A stretch of 64,000 bases of DNA from JACKBJ01 sp964549495 (lineage in GTDB: Bacteria > Chloroflexota > Anaerolineae > Epilineales > Epilineaceae). The stretch is from assembly GCA_964549495.1 (NCBI GenBank), contig CAZJWJ010000019.1, positions 1-64,000 on the forward strand, given 5' to 3'. This document shows positions 1-11,255 of the stretch, in pieces. The notes below the pieces were generated by a model. It made no database searches, was not told the origin of the DNA, and was given only the letters and a program-made list of their open reading frames with translations. Both the position numbers and the translations under genes were made by a program. Positions within the stretch are counted from its first letter, which is position 1. Every line of letters starts with the position of its first letter.

Positions 1-1628
1 GCCTGCAGGCGCTCGCCGGCCTCGCGCGGGTCGTCGTCCGCAGCGAGCCCCGGCCGGACGGGGACCTCCGGGTCGCTATCATGGCCTACGATGATCGCGG
101 TCTGATCGAAGGGGACCACCCGCTCTCGGACGATCCCGAGAGCATCCTGCGGGCCCTGCGCCGTATCGAGCCCAGCGCCAGGGATTGCCTCGGCCTGCCC
201 TCGAGCTGCGGTGCCTCCGGCGCGCTGCGCCGTGCGGCGGAGCTGCTCGACTCCAGCGCCCGGCCGGACGGCCGGCGCGTTATCTTGCTGGCCAGCGCGG
301 GCATCGGCCCGCGGGTCGGGGATCCGGACTACGAATGGTCCCAGCCCTGCAACGAGTTCAGCCAAGCGGCCGGGATGATCCGCTCGCGGCCCGATGGCAG
401 CGTCCTGGTGACGGCCTGCGCATCGGACGAGACCGGATTTTGCAGGCGTCGATGCCTGAGCAATCGCTCCAGCGACGACGATCGCTTCGCTTTCCTATCG
501 GAGACGCCAAGCTGGTCGCCGCTGGAGCTCGGTCTGCCCGATCTGGTCGAAGGCCGCGGGGAGTTCCACCCGGTCGATCGGGTCGAGATCGTCGATTTGT
601 TGCCGGAAGCCCTGGTCTACGAGGGAGGTGACGCACCCGGGAGCATCGACGACCAGCAGCTCTCCTGGACCGGCTATCCATTGACCCGAACCTGGGGCCT
701 CTCGCTGTCCTATGTCTTGGGCCTGCGCAACTGCGGCAGGATCCCTTCCAGCGAGGATGCCTTCTACCGGCTGAGCTACATGGGGCCGATGTGGGGTGGG
801 ATCATCCAGTCCGACAGCCTATCCAGCCCCGTCATCGACGTGCGCTGCGACCTGCCGGAAACCGCCACGCCGACCCCGACGCTGGCGAGCCCCAGCCCCA
901 GCGCGACCGCCACGGCGGCGACCGTCAGCCCGACTCCGAGTCCGAGCGCCAGCCCGACGACCGCCGCGGCTCGGATCTACCTGCCGCACGTGGTCGGCTT
1001 GGACTGCGTGGAAGCCCTTCCCGCCATCGCGCGAGACTGGGTCTTGGCGATCGATGTTTCGGGCACCATGGCCGGGCCGGCCGGCCCCCCCTTCGGTTCC
1101 GACGATCGCTGGACGGCCGCGCGCGAGCTGGCCGGCTCCCTGCTCGGTAGTATGAACTCCGATCGCGATGGCGATCGGGACCGGGATCGGGTCGCCCTGC
1201 TCCAGTTCGGCGAAGCCGACGAGATCCGGATCTCCGATGGGGGTCTGCAACCCTGCTGCCAGGCGGCGCTGAGCGCTCTAGGCGAGCTGGCCAAGATGCG
1301 CAACGGCCATCCCTGGGCCGCGCTGGAGGCAGCCCGCGACCTGCTCGAGCGCGCACCGCCCGGCGGAGGCTCGCGGCGTCCGGGCATCCTCTTCCTGACC
1401 GATCTTCGCAGCGGGGACCTGGGACCGAGCGAGGATGCGCTGATGCTCGAGCGAGCCGGGCGAGCCCGCGCGGCGGGCATCGCGATCCATGTCGTGTCGA
1501 TGGGCGAGGCGGGCGATCGCGGTTTCGCGACCCGGTGGACCGGTGATCCGGCGCGCAGCCTGGATAGCGGCCGCTTGTGGCGGCCGCTGACCGAGTCGGC
1601 CGGCGGCTGGCTTCGCTGCACGCATTGA
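1..1628 (+). CDS. Tandem-VWA exported protein, 5' truncated by the window edge
   Basis: The reading frame is open from base 3, so the true start lies outside the window; the ATG at 81 is internal to a VWA-like beta strand (LRVAIMAYDD). The visible part has the end of a first von Willebrand A-like domain, a Pro/Thr/Ser/Ala linker at about 860-975, the motif IYLPHV followed by a Cys, and a second VWA domain whose MIDAS motif DVSGT is intact (WVLAIDVSGTM, near 1039-1075). VWA domains bind proteins through a metal ion; this one is probably on the cell surface. The same order (VWA, Thr/Pro linker, YIPLL-type motif, VWA) recurs in the gene at 60464-62383. The binding partner cannot be told from the sequence. 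Confidence 0.75.
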   Translation, partial: LQALAGLARVVVRSEPRPDGDLRVAIMAYDDRGLIEGDHPLSDDPESILRALRRIEPSARDCLGLPSSCGASGALRRAAELLDSSARPDGRRVILLASAGIGPRVGDPDYEWSQPCNEFSQAAGMIRSRPDGSVLVTACASDETGFCRRRCLSNRSSDDDRFAFLSETPSWSPLELGLPDLVEGRGEFHPVDRVEIVDLLPEALVYEGGDAPGSIDDQQLSWTGYPLTRTWGLSLSYVLGLRNCGRIPSSEDAFYRLSYMGPMWGGIIQSDSLSSPVIDVRCDLPETATPTPTLASPSPSATATAATVSPTPSPSASPTTAAARIYLPHVVGLDCVEALPAIARDWVLAIDVSGTMAGPAGPPFGSDDRWTAARELAGSLLGSMNSDRDGDRDRDRVALLQFGEADEIRISDGGLQPCCQAALSALGELAKMRNGHPWAALEAARDLLERAPPGGGSRRPGILFLTDLRSGDLGPSEDALMLERAGRARAAGIAIHVVSMGEAGDRGFATRWTGDPARSLDSGRLWRPLTESAGGWLRCTH

Positions 1629-1657
1629 GGCCTCGGCCATCTGATTGCGGACCGCCG

Positions 1658-1686
1658 CCTCGACGCGGTGCTCGATGCGCTAGAAT
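1658..1686 (+). promoter_or_regulatory. Possible promoter for the ECF sigma operon
   Basis: TAGAAT at 1681-1686 lies 17 bp after a weak CTCGAC (1658-1663), giving a leader of about 80 nt before the sigma factor start at 1771. The -10 is good and the -35 is poor, so this is tentative. Confidence 0.3.
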
Positions 1687-1770
1687 CCAAGGGCTGCCCA
1701 CGATCCCTTGAATCGTCCTAACCCCGAGCGCGCGACGACGTTATGCCCCTCGTAGCCGATCGACCAATGC

Positions 1771-2403
1771 ATGAGAGAGCCGACGACCGTGGCGCTTGAC
1801 GAAGGCGAGCTGGTCGAACGCGCGCGCCAAGGCGATAGCCGGGCCTTCGGTCAGATCTACCAAGCACAGGTCGATCGGGTCCTGTCTTATCTGGCCTTTC
1901 GCCTGCGCGATCGCGACTTGGCCGAGGACCTGACGCAGGAGGTCTTCCTGCAAGCCATGCGGGGTCTCGACCGCTTCGAATGGCGCGGCTCGCTGACGCC
2001 TTGGCTGATGCGCATCGCGCGAAACACCTTGATCGATCATTGGCGGCGGAGCGGCCGCCGCCCCGAGCGGAGCCGGAGCGAGCTCGAGACCTCGGACGAG
2101 GAGGATTCCGGAGGCATGCTGGAGCGGATGGCGGTCACCGAAGAAGGCGAGGCTCTGGCCATGGCCGAGCTGGCCTTGGAGCGCGAGCGCATCGAGGAGG
2201 CCGCGTTGCACCTGACCGAGCTCCAGCGGCGCGTCCTAGCGCTGCGCTTCGCGGCCGGCTTGAGCATCCAGGAGACGGCCGAGGCCATGGGCCGAAGCGT
2301 CGGCGCGATCAAGAACCTCCAATTCCATGCGGTTCGCGGTCTGCGCGAGCGGATGGAAGCGGAACCCGGCGGACCGCCCGTCGGGGAGCGTGAACGATCA
2401 TGA
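1771..2403 (+). CDS. ECF-type RNA polymerase sigma-70 factor
   Basis: This 210-aa protein has sigma region 2 at about residues 25-95 (DLAEDLTQEVFLQAM, then WLMRIARNTLIDHWRR, the -10 recognition segment) and region 4 at about 150-198 (LTELQRRVLALRF, then an HTH with SIQETAEAMGRSVGAIKNL). An acidic linker separates the two, and region 3 is absent, as in extracytoplasmic-function sigma factors. Its stop codon overlaps the start of the next gene (ATGA), so the two are translationally coupled. That neighbour carries a DUF5667 domain and one membrane span and is probably the cognate anti-sigma factor. The inducing signal is unknown. An in-frame GTG at 1789 is an alternative start. Confidence 0.92.
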   Translation: MREPTTVALDEGELVERARQGDSRAFGQIYQAQVDRVLSYLAFRLRDRDLAEDLTQEVFLQAMRGLDRFEWRGSLTPWLMRIARNTLIDHWRRSGRRPERSRSELETSDEEDSGGMLERMAVTEEGEALAMAELALERERIEEAALHLTELQRRVLALRFAAGLSIQETAEAMGRSVGAIKNLQFHAVRGLRERMEAEPGGPPVGERERS

Positions 2404-3749
2404 GCTGGCAGGCGACCGAGTTCGATCGCGCCCTCGAGCGACTGGCCGCCGGCGAGCCGCTCGAGACCTTGCTGGCAGAGCTCGCCAGGCAGCCAGACGC
2501 CCAGGCCGAGTTGCGACTTGCCGCTCGCATGCAGGCCGCCCTGCCGCGGCGCATGCCCGCGGCGCGGCGCGCCAGCGCGCAGGTCGAGCTCCAGCGGGCC
2601 TTCGAGCGAGAGCGCGGTCCGGCGGCGCGGCGCCGGCGGATGCTGCCGGTGCTGCTGCTGCGTGCGGCGGCCTTGGGGCTGGCGGCCGTCCTGGTCTTGA
2701 GCAGTGCCGTGGTCGTGTCGGCCGACAGTCTGCCCGGAGACTGGCTCTATCCCGTCAAGCGCGCGGCCGAGGAGGCCCGTGTGGCCATGTCCGTCTCGGC
2801 GGTCGGGCGCGCCCGTGCCGAGCTCTCGCTGGCGGCCAACCGCCTGGACGAGCTGCAGCGAATGGCCGACCGGGGGCTTCCGATCGCACCGGAGCACCTG
2901 GATGCGCTCGTGGCCTCGCAGCAGGCCGTCCTCGATCGCCTGCGAGGCCTTCAGGATCGGGACCTGCTCGAGCGGGCGCGTCGCCAGGCCTCGTCGCAAC
3001 GCGAGCAGTTGCAGGAGTTGCGCGATCGGGTGCCGAGCAGCAGCCTGCCCGCCCTGGACCGGGCGGATGCCGCGCTCGAGCGCATGGGATCGGTCGGGAG
3101 CGGGACCGGCGCAAGTCCTGTCCCGGGCGAGATGCGGACGACCACTCCGGCATCCGCCGCAGCGCCTACGACGCTCGAGCGAAGGGAGCCCACCGCGACG
3201 GAAGCGGCGGACTCCGATGGGCGTCGGGCGCCGTCCGGGACCGAGCCGGCGACGAAGACTCCTGGCACGATCGGAGCGGCCTCGTCCACGCCCGTGGCGC
3301 CGGGCGCGGCCAGCGCGACCCTCGCGATCGCGAGCACCCCGCTGCCCAGCCATACGCCGCCGCCACCGACCCTGGTGCCCTTGGATCGTCCCGCCACGGG
3401 CCGCGCGCAGCGAGAGCGAGCGCGCGAGACCGAAGCCGCCCGCGCCGCACAGGCCACCGCTCGCGCCGATGCCCTTCGCGCGACGCTGCAGGCCGTGCGC
3501 GCCACCGAGGGAGCCGATGCCGCGCGCGCGACCCTGCAAGCCTTGCGCGAACGCGAACGGGACCGACGGGAGACCCAGCAGGCTCGCGTCACGGAGCGCG
3601 CAGAGCGACCGACGCCGCCACCCTCCGGTCGCCCGCCACGACCGCCGCGGCGGCCAGGCGATCCCATACGCCCCATCGGGACCGACGCGCCGCCCCCGCC
3701 TCCCCCGCCACCGTCAACGGCAGTCCATCCGCCGCGGCCCGCACCCTGA
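2400..3749 (+). CDS. Membrane protein with DUF5667 domain, putative anti-sigma factor
   Basis: The 449-aa product has a cytoplasmic N-terminus (about residues 1-78) with the RLAAGEPLETLLAEL-type helix seen before DUF5667 in sigma-linked membrane proteins. One hydrophobic segment follows at about residues 80-105, then a DUF5667 domain (DSLPGDWLYPVKRAAEEAR onward, helical, with AELSLAANRLDEL). The C-terminal half is low-complexity: Ala/Thr/Glu repeats and a long Pro-rich tail. It overlaps the ECF sigma factor by 4 bp. Such pairs commonly work as a membrane-anchored sigma inhibitor and its sigma factor. The anti-sigma role is inferred from position and topology; no zinc-binding ZAS motif is visible. 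Confidence 0.7.
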   Translation: MSWQATEFDRALERLAAGEPLETLLAELARQPDAQAELRLAARMQAALPRRMPAARRASAQVELQRAFERERGPAARRRRMLPVLLLRAAALGLAAVLVLSSAVVVSADSLPGDWLYPVKRAAEEARVAMSVSAVGRARAELSLAANRLDELQRMADRGLPIAPEHLDALVASQQAVLDRLRGLQDRDLLERARRQASSQREQLQELRDRVPSSSLPALDRADAALERMGSVGSGTGASPVPGEMRTTTPASAAAPTTLERREPTATEAADSDGRRAPSGTEPATKTPGTIGAASSTPVAPGAASATLAIASTPLPSHTPPPPTLVPLDRPATGRAQRERARETEAARAAQATARADALRATLQAVRATEGADAARATLQALRERERDRRETQQARVTERAERPTPPPSGRPPRPPRRPGDPIRPIGTDAPPPPPPPPSTAVHPPRPAP

Positions 3750-3805
3750 GCGCCTCCGCCTTTCGGGGCAGCGGTGTTCGAGACGCACCCTGGGCAGAGG
3801 GGCTG

Positions 3806-3836
3806 TTGGCCGCTCCGAGCAGGACTCTGGCACAAT
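3806..3836 (+). promoter_or_regulatory. Possible leaderless promoter
   Basis: CACAAT (3831-3836), preceded 19 bp upstream by TTGGCC (3806-3811), ends 6 nt before the ATG at 3843. The spacing matches several other starts in the window. Confidence 0.35.
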
Positions 3837-3842
3837 GAGGTC

Positions 3843-6617
3843 ATGCGTACGCCCCGCCACGATCGGCCCGTGACTCCGCCCTCCCGTTCCCGCGACGGAA
3901 CTGCGGGAGTGCGCATCATCCGGCCTTGGCTCGTGCTCTGCTCCTGCATCGCATGGGTCTGGGCCTCGAGCCTGTTGCCGCCCGGTGCGCCCGAGTTGGA
4001 CCTCCGGCGCGGTCGGCCGGCCCAGGAGCCGGTCGCGGTGCTTCACATGCCCCTATTGACCCATGGCTGGTTGATCATCGAGCTCCCCTTGGCTGCCACG
4101 GCCCGGGCCCGGGCCGCCACCCAGACCGCTCTGGCCCGGCCCAGCGCGACGCCCAGCCCCACCGCCAGCCCGCGGGTCAGTCCCAGCGCCACGGCCACCG
4201 TCTTGCCGACACCCACCTTTCGGCCCAGCGACACCCCCAGCCCGAGCGCGACCGATCGCTTCACCGCGACGGCCAGCCCCAGCCCGACCGGGCCCACGCC
4301 GACGGCCAGCAACTCGCCCACCGCCAGCGACACGCCGACGGTCACGCCGACGCCGACCATCACCCCGACGCCCAGCCCGCGCAAGCCGGAGGAAGAGCGC
4401 CTGCGCCCGCTGGCTGCCTGGCGCGAGGGGGAAAACCGTGTGCGATTCGACCGCGTGGCCGGCATCTACCGCCTGACGCATGCCGGCAGCATCACCCAGA
4501 CCTGGGAGCTCGACCTGGGCCATCCGGACAACCAGCGCGGCCGCCTGGCGCTGCGCCAGGTCGAGAGCGGTCGCTACCCCATCGCGGGCGCCGGGCTGGC
4601 CTATCGAGATGGCGAGGGCCGGCTCTACGAGCCGCGGCTGCTCGGCAGCATCGGTGCGGTGGTCGAGATCACCCACAGCTTGCTGGCCGAGACGGAGGGG
4701 CCGGGGCTGGAGATCGAGGTGACCGAGCAGCTGGATGGCAGCCTGCACCGCAAGCGATATCGGCTGCGCATGCAGGGACGCGCCATCGAACTGCGCGCGC
4801 GCAGCCTGGACGGGATCCGCGAGCCCGACCAGGGGAGCTACGCCGGATTCTCGGCCGGCGACATCGAGGGCTCGCAGGACGCGCTGAGCCTGCGCCTGCC
4901 CTACATGGACGCCGTTCCGGTGACCATGCTCGACCATCGCTGGTTCGTCAGCAGCCTGCTCGACTATCCGCGCAGCGCGGCCAACCAGCTCCTGCCGCGC
5001 GGACCGGAGATCCTGCCGGGCGCGGTCATCAACGAGGTGGCCACGCGCTATCTGCCGGACGCCGCCGGCCGCACCGCCCCGGTGGACGAGACCCTCTGGC
5101 TGGTGCTTTCTCCCCAGGTCGAGGACGTCTTCGCGCTGCCCGATGGCGCGCCGGCACGCCACCGCTCGGCGCTGAGCTCACGGCTGCATGTGCGGCTGGA
5201 GGGACGGGCCGACCGGCCGGCCGAGGCGCGGGCCGAGACCGATTGGCTCGAGCGCCTGCGCGGTTGGGGCGTCGAGGACTGGATGGTGCATCGGTCCGAC
5301 TGGCGAGACCCGGAGCAGCTGCTGCCAGGCCACCGTCCGGCCCCGCCGGCGGCGGACTTCGAGCGCCTGAGCACAGCCGCGCGGGGGCGGCTGGTCGCCT
5401 CCTTGGCGCTGACCACCACCGTCTCGCCCTGCCCCGGCCTGGCCAATCCTTACTACGATCCGGCCGACCGGGTCATCGCTGCCGACGGCCTGCCCAAGCC
5501 GGCCGGCAGCCGGGCCTGCCCGGGCGGCGGAGCGACCGAGGCCTGGCTCCTGGCCCCGAACGCGAGCCTCCCGCGCGCCCAGCAGCTGGTCGCGGGCCCG
5601 CTGTCCGGCCTGGGGCTGGGTGGCATCGAGCTGGGCGAGATCGCGGCCTATCAGCCCGGATATGCGTGGCCCGGCGCCTTCGACAACGCGCTGGATCGCT
5701 CGCCGCGGCCCAACCACCCGGCCACCATCGGTCAGGCGATCGCGGCCTACAAGGAGCTCTTCCAGAGCCTGTCGGCCCGCCTCGGACCGGTCTTCGGGCC
5801 CGGCACGACCGGCGTCTGGGAGCCGGCCTACGAAAGCTTCTATGCCGGCTACCTCGACGGCTCGCCGCGCAGCCTGTCCACCGGATCGATCGACGCGCCG
5901 GCCGGCGATCCCTATCTGGTCCTGCCGGATTACGAGCTGCGGGTGGTCCGGCCGCGGATGATCGGCTACGGCATGGGCGACTTCGCGCGCTTCTTCGGCG
6001 CTCCGGTCGACCGCCCGCTGGGGGATGCGGCCATCGACAGCTGGCGCGCGACCAGCTTGGCCTACGGCCATGCCGGCGCCTGGAGCCTCGCCGGCACCGC
6101 CCTGGCCGCCGGCGAGGAGGACTACCTAACGCTGGCCGAGCAGGTCGAGACCTACTACCTGATGGGGGCGCTGCAGCGGCGCTACCTGGACGCCGAGCTG
6201 CTCTCGGTCGGCTATCGGGACGCGACCGGCGAGCTGGATCTGAGCGCGGCCCTGCGTGCCGACCTCGACCTGGCAAGGCCGCGCTTGCACCTGGCCTACC
6301 GGCAGGCCGGCCAAAGGCTCGACCTGTGGATCAACCACGCGGCCGAGCTCTGGACCATCGAGGCCGGTGGTCAAGCCCACCTCCTGCCCACGCATGGCTG
6401 GTTGGCGCTGGGCGAGGATGGCCTGCTGGCCTACAGCGCGCTGGTCGAGGGCCACCGGGTGGACTACCTGCGCGCGCCGGAGATCCGGGTGATGGACGGG
6501 CGGGGCCGAGCCACCGATTTCGAGGGCCGCGCGGCCACCGATCTGCGGGTGGAGCTGCCCGATGGTCGGGCCATCGTCGAGGAAGCCGGCGGCGTCCTGG
6601 TCTGGCGAGGGCCCTGA
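3843..6617 (+). CDS. Large exported protein, possibly a glycoside-hydrolase-like enzyme
   Basis: I chose ATG 3843 rather than the upstream ATG at 3774 because a -10-like CACAAT lies 6 nt before it and the product then begins with a short basic region and a hydrophobic span (WLVLCSCIAWVWASSLLP). The mature part carries an HMPLLTHGW segment, a Thr/Pro/Ser linker of about 90 residues (4110-4385), and then about 740 residues of folded sequence with beta-rich and TIM-barrel-like stretches (YAGFSAGDIEGSQDALSL, GVEDWMVHRSDW, GVWEPAYESFYAGYL). The general look resembles large secreted glycosidase-type proteins of uncharacterised families, but I cannot identify catalytic residues. It follows the sigma/anti-sigma pair and precedes another exported hydrolase-fold protein. 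Confidence 0.6.
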   Translation: MRTPRHDRPVTPPSRSRDGTAGVRIIRPWLVLCSCIAWVWASSLLPPGAPELDLRRGRPAQEPVAVLHMPLLTHGWLIIELPLAATARARAATQTALARPSATPSPTASPRVSPSATATVLPTPTFRPSDTPSPSATDRFTATASPSPTGPTPTASNSPTASDTPTVTPTPTITPTPSPRKPEEERLRPLAAWREGENRVRFDRVAGIYRLTHAGSITQTWELDLGHPDNQRGRLALRQVESGRYPIAGAGLAYRDGEGRLYEPRLLGSIGAVVEITHSLLAETEGPGLEIEVTEQLDGSLHRKRYRLRMQGRAIELRARSLDGIREPDQGSYAGFSAGDIEGSQDALSLRLPYMDAVPVTMLDHRWFVSSLLDYPRSAANQLLPRGPEILPGAVINEVATRYLPDAAGRTAPVDETLWLVLSPQVEDVFALPDGAPARHRSALSSRLHVRLEGRADRPAEARAETDWLERLRGWGVEDWMVHRSDWRDPEQLLPGHRPAPPAADFERLSTAARGRLVASLALTTTVSPCPGLANPYYDPADRVIAADGLPKPAGSRACPGGGATEAWLLAPNASLPRAQQLVAGPLSGLGLGGIELGEIAAYQPGYAWPGAFDNALDRSPRPNHPATIGQAIAAYKELFQSLSARLGPVFGPGTTGVWEPAYESFYAGYLDGSPRSLSTGSIDAPAGDPYLVLPDYELRVVRPRMIGYGMGDFARFFGAPVDRPLGDAAIDSWRATSLAYGHAGAWSLAGTALAAGEEDYLTLAEQVETYYLMGALQRRYLDAELLSVGYRDATGELDLSAALRADLDLARPRLHLAYRQAGQRLDLWINHAAELWTIEAGGQAHLLPTHGWLALGEDGLLAYSALVEGHRVDYLRAPEIRVMDGRGRATDFEGRAATDLRVELPDGRAIVEEAGGVLVWRGP

Positions 6618-6636
6618 GGACCTGTGTCTGACCGGC

Positions 6637-6666
6637 TTGGGCTCGCGACAGCAGTTATGATAAGCT
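6637..6666 (+). promoter_or_regulatory. Possible promoter for the double hydrolase-fold gene
   Basis: Two overlapping -10 candidates precede ATG 6673: TATGAT at 6656-6661 and TAAGCT at 6661-6666. TTGGGC (6637-6642) lies 18 bp before the second. Either would give a leader of zero to a few nucleotides. Confidence 0.35.
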
Positions 6667-6672
6667 TAAGCC

Positions 6673-8646
6673 ATGCTGCGACGCATACTGCCGAATGGGC
6701 GGGACCGACGGGCGGGTCGATCGGGCCATGGACCTAGGAGGTCCGGTCTCGGCTCGGTCGCGCTCGGCCTATGGTCGATGGCCGGATTCCTCGCGCTGCT
6801 GATCTCGGCCGGCGCCTGGATGCTGCCGTCCAGCGGAACGCGCGCCGCCGAAATCGACGAACGGCGCGGCCTGGCCTACCAGAGCGGGCCGGATGCCCAC
6901 CCGGCGCAGCGGCTCGACCTCTACCTGCCGGTCGATGCACTGGACGCCCCGACCCTCGTCTGGTTTCCCGGCGGGGACTGGCGACGGGTCGACCGGCTCG
7001 GATTCGCCGGCACGGCCCGCGCCCTGGCCGCCCAAGGCCTGGCCGTGGCCGTGATCGGTTACCGGAGCGCGGGCGTGCAGCATCCGGAGCATGCCCGGGA
7101 CGTCGCGCGAGGCCTGGCCTTCGCGCGCAACCGATTGCTGCTCGATGGCCGCGACCCGGACACGCTCTTCTTGGGCGGTCAGGATGCTGGCGCGCATCTG
7201 GCGACCCTGCTGGCGCTCAACGGTCGCTTCTTGGCCGAGCACGGCCTGGGCCCGGAGGACCTGCGCGGGATCATCGGGCTGTCGGGCACCTATCGGGTGG
7301 ATCCGGCCGGCCAATCGCGCAGCGAGGTCTTCGGTCTCGATCCCCTGCAGCGGCTGGATGCGTCGCCCCTGCACCAGGTGGTGCCCGGCGCGCCGCCGAT
7401 GCGCCTTTTCCACGCCTCCTCGGACCTGCCCGGGCGCGCGGAGGAAGCCCAAGATCTGGCGCGACAGCTGTCGGCGGCCGGCATCCAGCACCGCGTGATC
7501 GAGGTGGCCGATCGCAGCTTCTCCAGCCTGATCGGCGAGATGGGCTCGCCGGAGGATCCGACCACGGAGTCCATCCTGGCCTTCGTGGCCCGCTATCGCT
7601 CCGACGCGCCGACCGCCCGGCCGACGCCCAGCCCGGCGCCGACCGACAGCCCCAGCCCCACGCCGCGCGGCGAGCGGCCCGAGCCGCCCGATCCACCGTC
7701 CAGCGGTCCGGGCTCGGAGGCCGGTCTGCCCTACGGGTCCGCGCGGGTCGAGCGGGTCGAGCGCGGCAACCTGGCCTGGTGGCAGCTGCTACCCGACGGG
7801 GAGGTCCTCGGACTGCCCGGCGAGGATCCCGGATTGCGGCTCTTGGTCTTCGTGCCGGCATCCGGACCGCAGGACCCCAGCCGGCCGGATGCCTATCGGG
7901 CATGGCTGGAGCATCTGGCGCGCGCGGGCTACCTGGTGCTGCTGCCGGACTATGCCGCGCCGGGCCTGCCGCCGGCGGATTGGTCGCTGCGCTTGCGACG
8001 CATCCTGCGCGCGCTGCCGGAGGCCCTGTCCGAGCGCGAGGCCGGCCCGCTGCGGATCGACCCGGAGGGTACGGCCTGGGTGGGCCACGGCGACGGAGCG
8101 GTCTTGGCCTTGAACGCGGCCGCGCATTGGTTCGAGGACGGCCTGCCCGCGCCGCGCGCCATCCTGGCCGCGATGCCCCGCGATCCGGCGGGCTTGCTCG
8201 AATCGGTCGCCCTGCATCGGCTGCCGGTCGATCTGCGCTACCTGCAGCTGGCCGGCGATGCCGATCCGGGGCGAGACGAAGCCTTGGAGATCGAGATCTG
8301 GAGGCGGCTGGGCCGTCTGCCCATGGACTGGCGCGATCGCCTGCTGCTGCAGAGCGATGATCATGGCCGGCCGGCCCTGGTCGCCGACTTCGGAACGGCC
8401 TACACCTCCGGACCGACGGGCCGGCTGGATGCGCACGACCACCGGGCCGGCTGGAAGTGGCTCGATGCCCTCTTGCGCTGCTCCGAGGCCGGCCAGCTCT
8501 GTCCCCATGCCCTGGGCGGCGGTCCGGAGCAACTGGGCTTGGGGGCTTGGAGCGATGGGCAGGCATTGCGTCCCGCCCTGCGGCTCCGGCGACCCAGCGG
8601 GCCGGCGGATCGGCTGTGGCTGCCCTACCTGCTACGACGGCCCTGA
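6673..8646 (+). CDS. Exported protein with two alpha/beta-hydrolase folds, both lacking the nucleophile serine
   Basis: The 657-aa product has an N-terminal membrane span or signal (about residues 30-50) and an esterase/BD-FAE-like domain at about 60-300 (RLDLYLP, VWFPGGDW oxyanion-type motif). A Pro/Thr linker runs from about 316 to 350, and a second hydrolase-like domain from about 355 to 600. The usual G-x-S-x-G elbow reads GGQDAGAH in the first domain, with Asp at residue 171 where serine is expected. It reads GHGDGA in the second, with Gly at residue 473. The codons (gat at 7183, ggc at 8089) are unambiguous. A serine-esterase activity is therefore unlikely in the standard form. The protein may be a binding or scaffold module, or use a different nucleophile. 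Confidence 0.75.
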   Translation: MLRRILPNGRDRRAGRSGHGPRRSGLGSVALGLWSMAGFLALLISAGAWMLPSSGTRAAEIDERRGLAYQSGPDAHPAQRLDLYLPVDALDAPTLVWFPGGDWRRVDRLGFAGTARALAAQGLAVAVIGYRSAGVQHPEHARDVARGLAFARNRLLLDGRDPDTLFLGGQDAGAHLATLLALNGRFLAEHGLGPEDLRGIIGLSGTYRVDPAGQSRSEVFGLDPLQRLDASPLHQVVPGAPPMRLFHASSDLPGRAEEAQDLARQLSAAGIQHRVIEVADRSFSSLIGEMGSPEDPTTESILAFVARYRSDAPTARPTPSPAPTDSPSPTPRGERPEPPDPPSSGPGSEAGLPYGSARVERVERGNLAWWQLLPDGEVLGLPGEDPGLRLLVFVPASGPQDPSRPDAYRAWLEHLARAGYLVLLPDYAAPGLPPADWSLRLRRILRALPEALSEREAGPLRIDPEGTAWVGHGDGAVLALNAAAHWFEDGLPAPRAILAAMPRDPAGLLESVALHRLPVDLRYLQLAGDADPGRDEALEIEIWRRLGRLPMDWRDRLLLQSDDHGRPALVADFGTAYTSGPTGRLDAHDHRAGWKWLDALLRCSEAGQLCPHALGGGPEQLGLGAWSDGQALRPALRLRRPSGPADRLWLPYLLRRP

Positions 8647-8718
8647 GGCGAAGCGGCCCTGCTCCGAGCCGCAGGCCGCGTCCGAGCGCGGGCTCGACGC
8701 CTCGGTCCTGCAGGCTTT

Positions 8719-11172
<2,454 letters not shown>

Positions 11173-11255
11173 CGATGCCTCGTTTCCTGCTTTCCTCGTC
11201 AAGCCGGTACTGTAGCCCACCGGTATTCAATCGGACGCGCGGCGAGGCATGCGGC

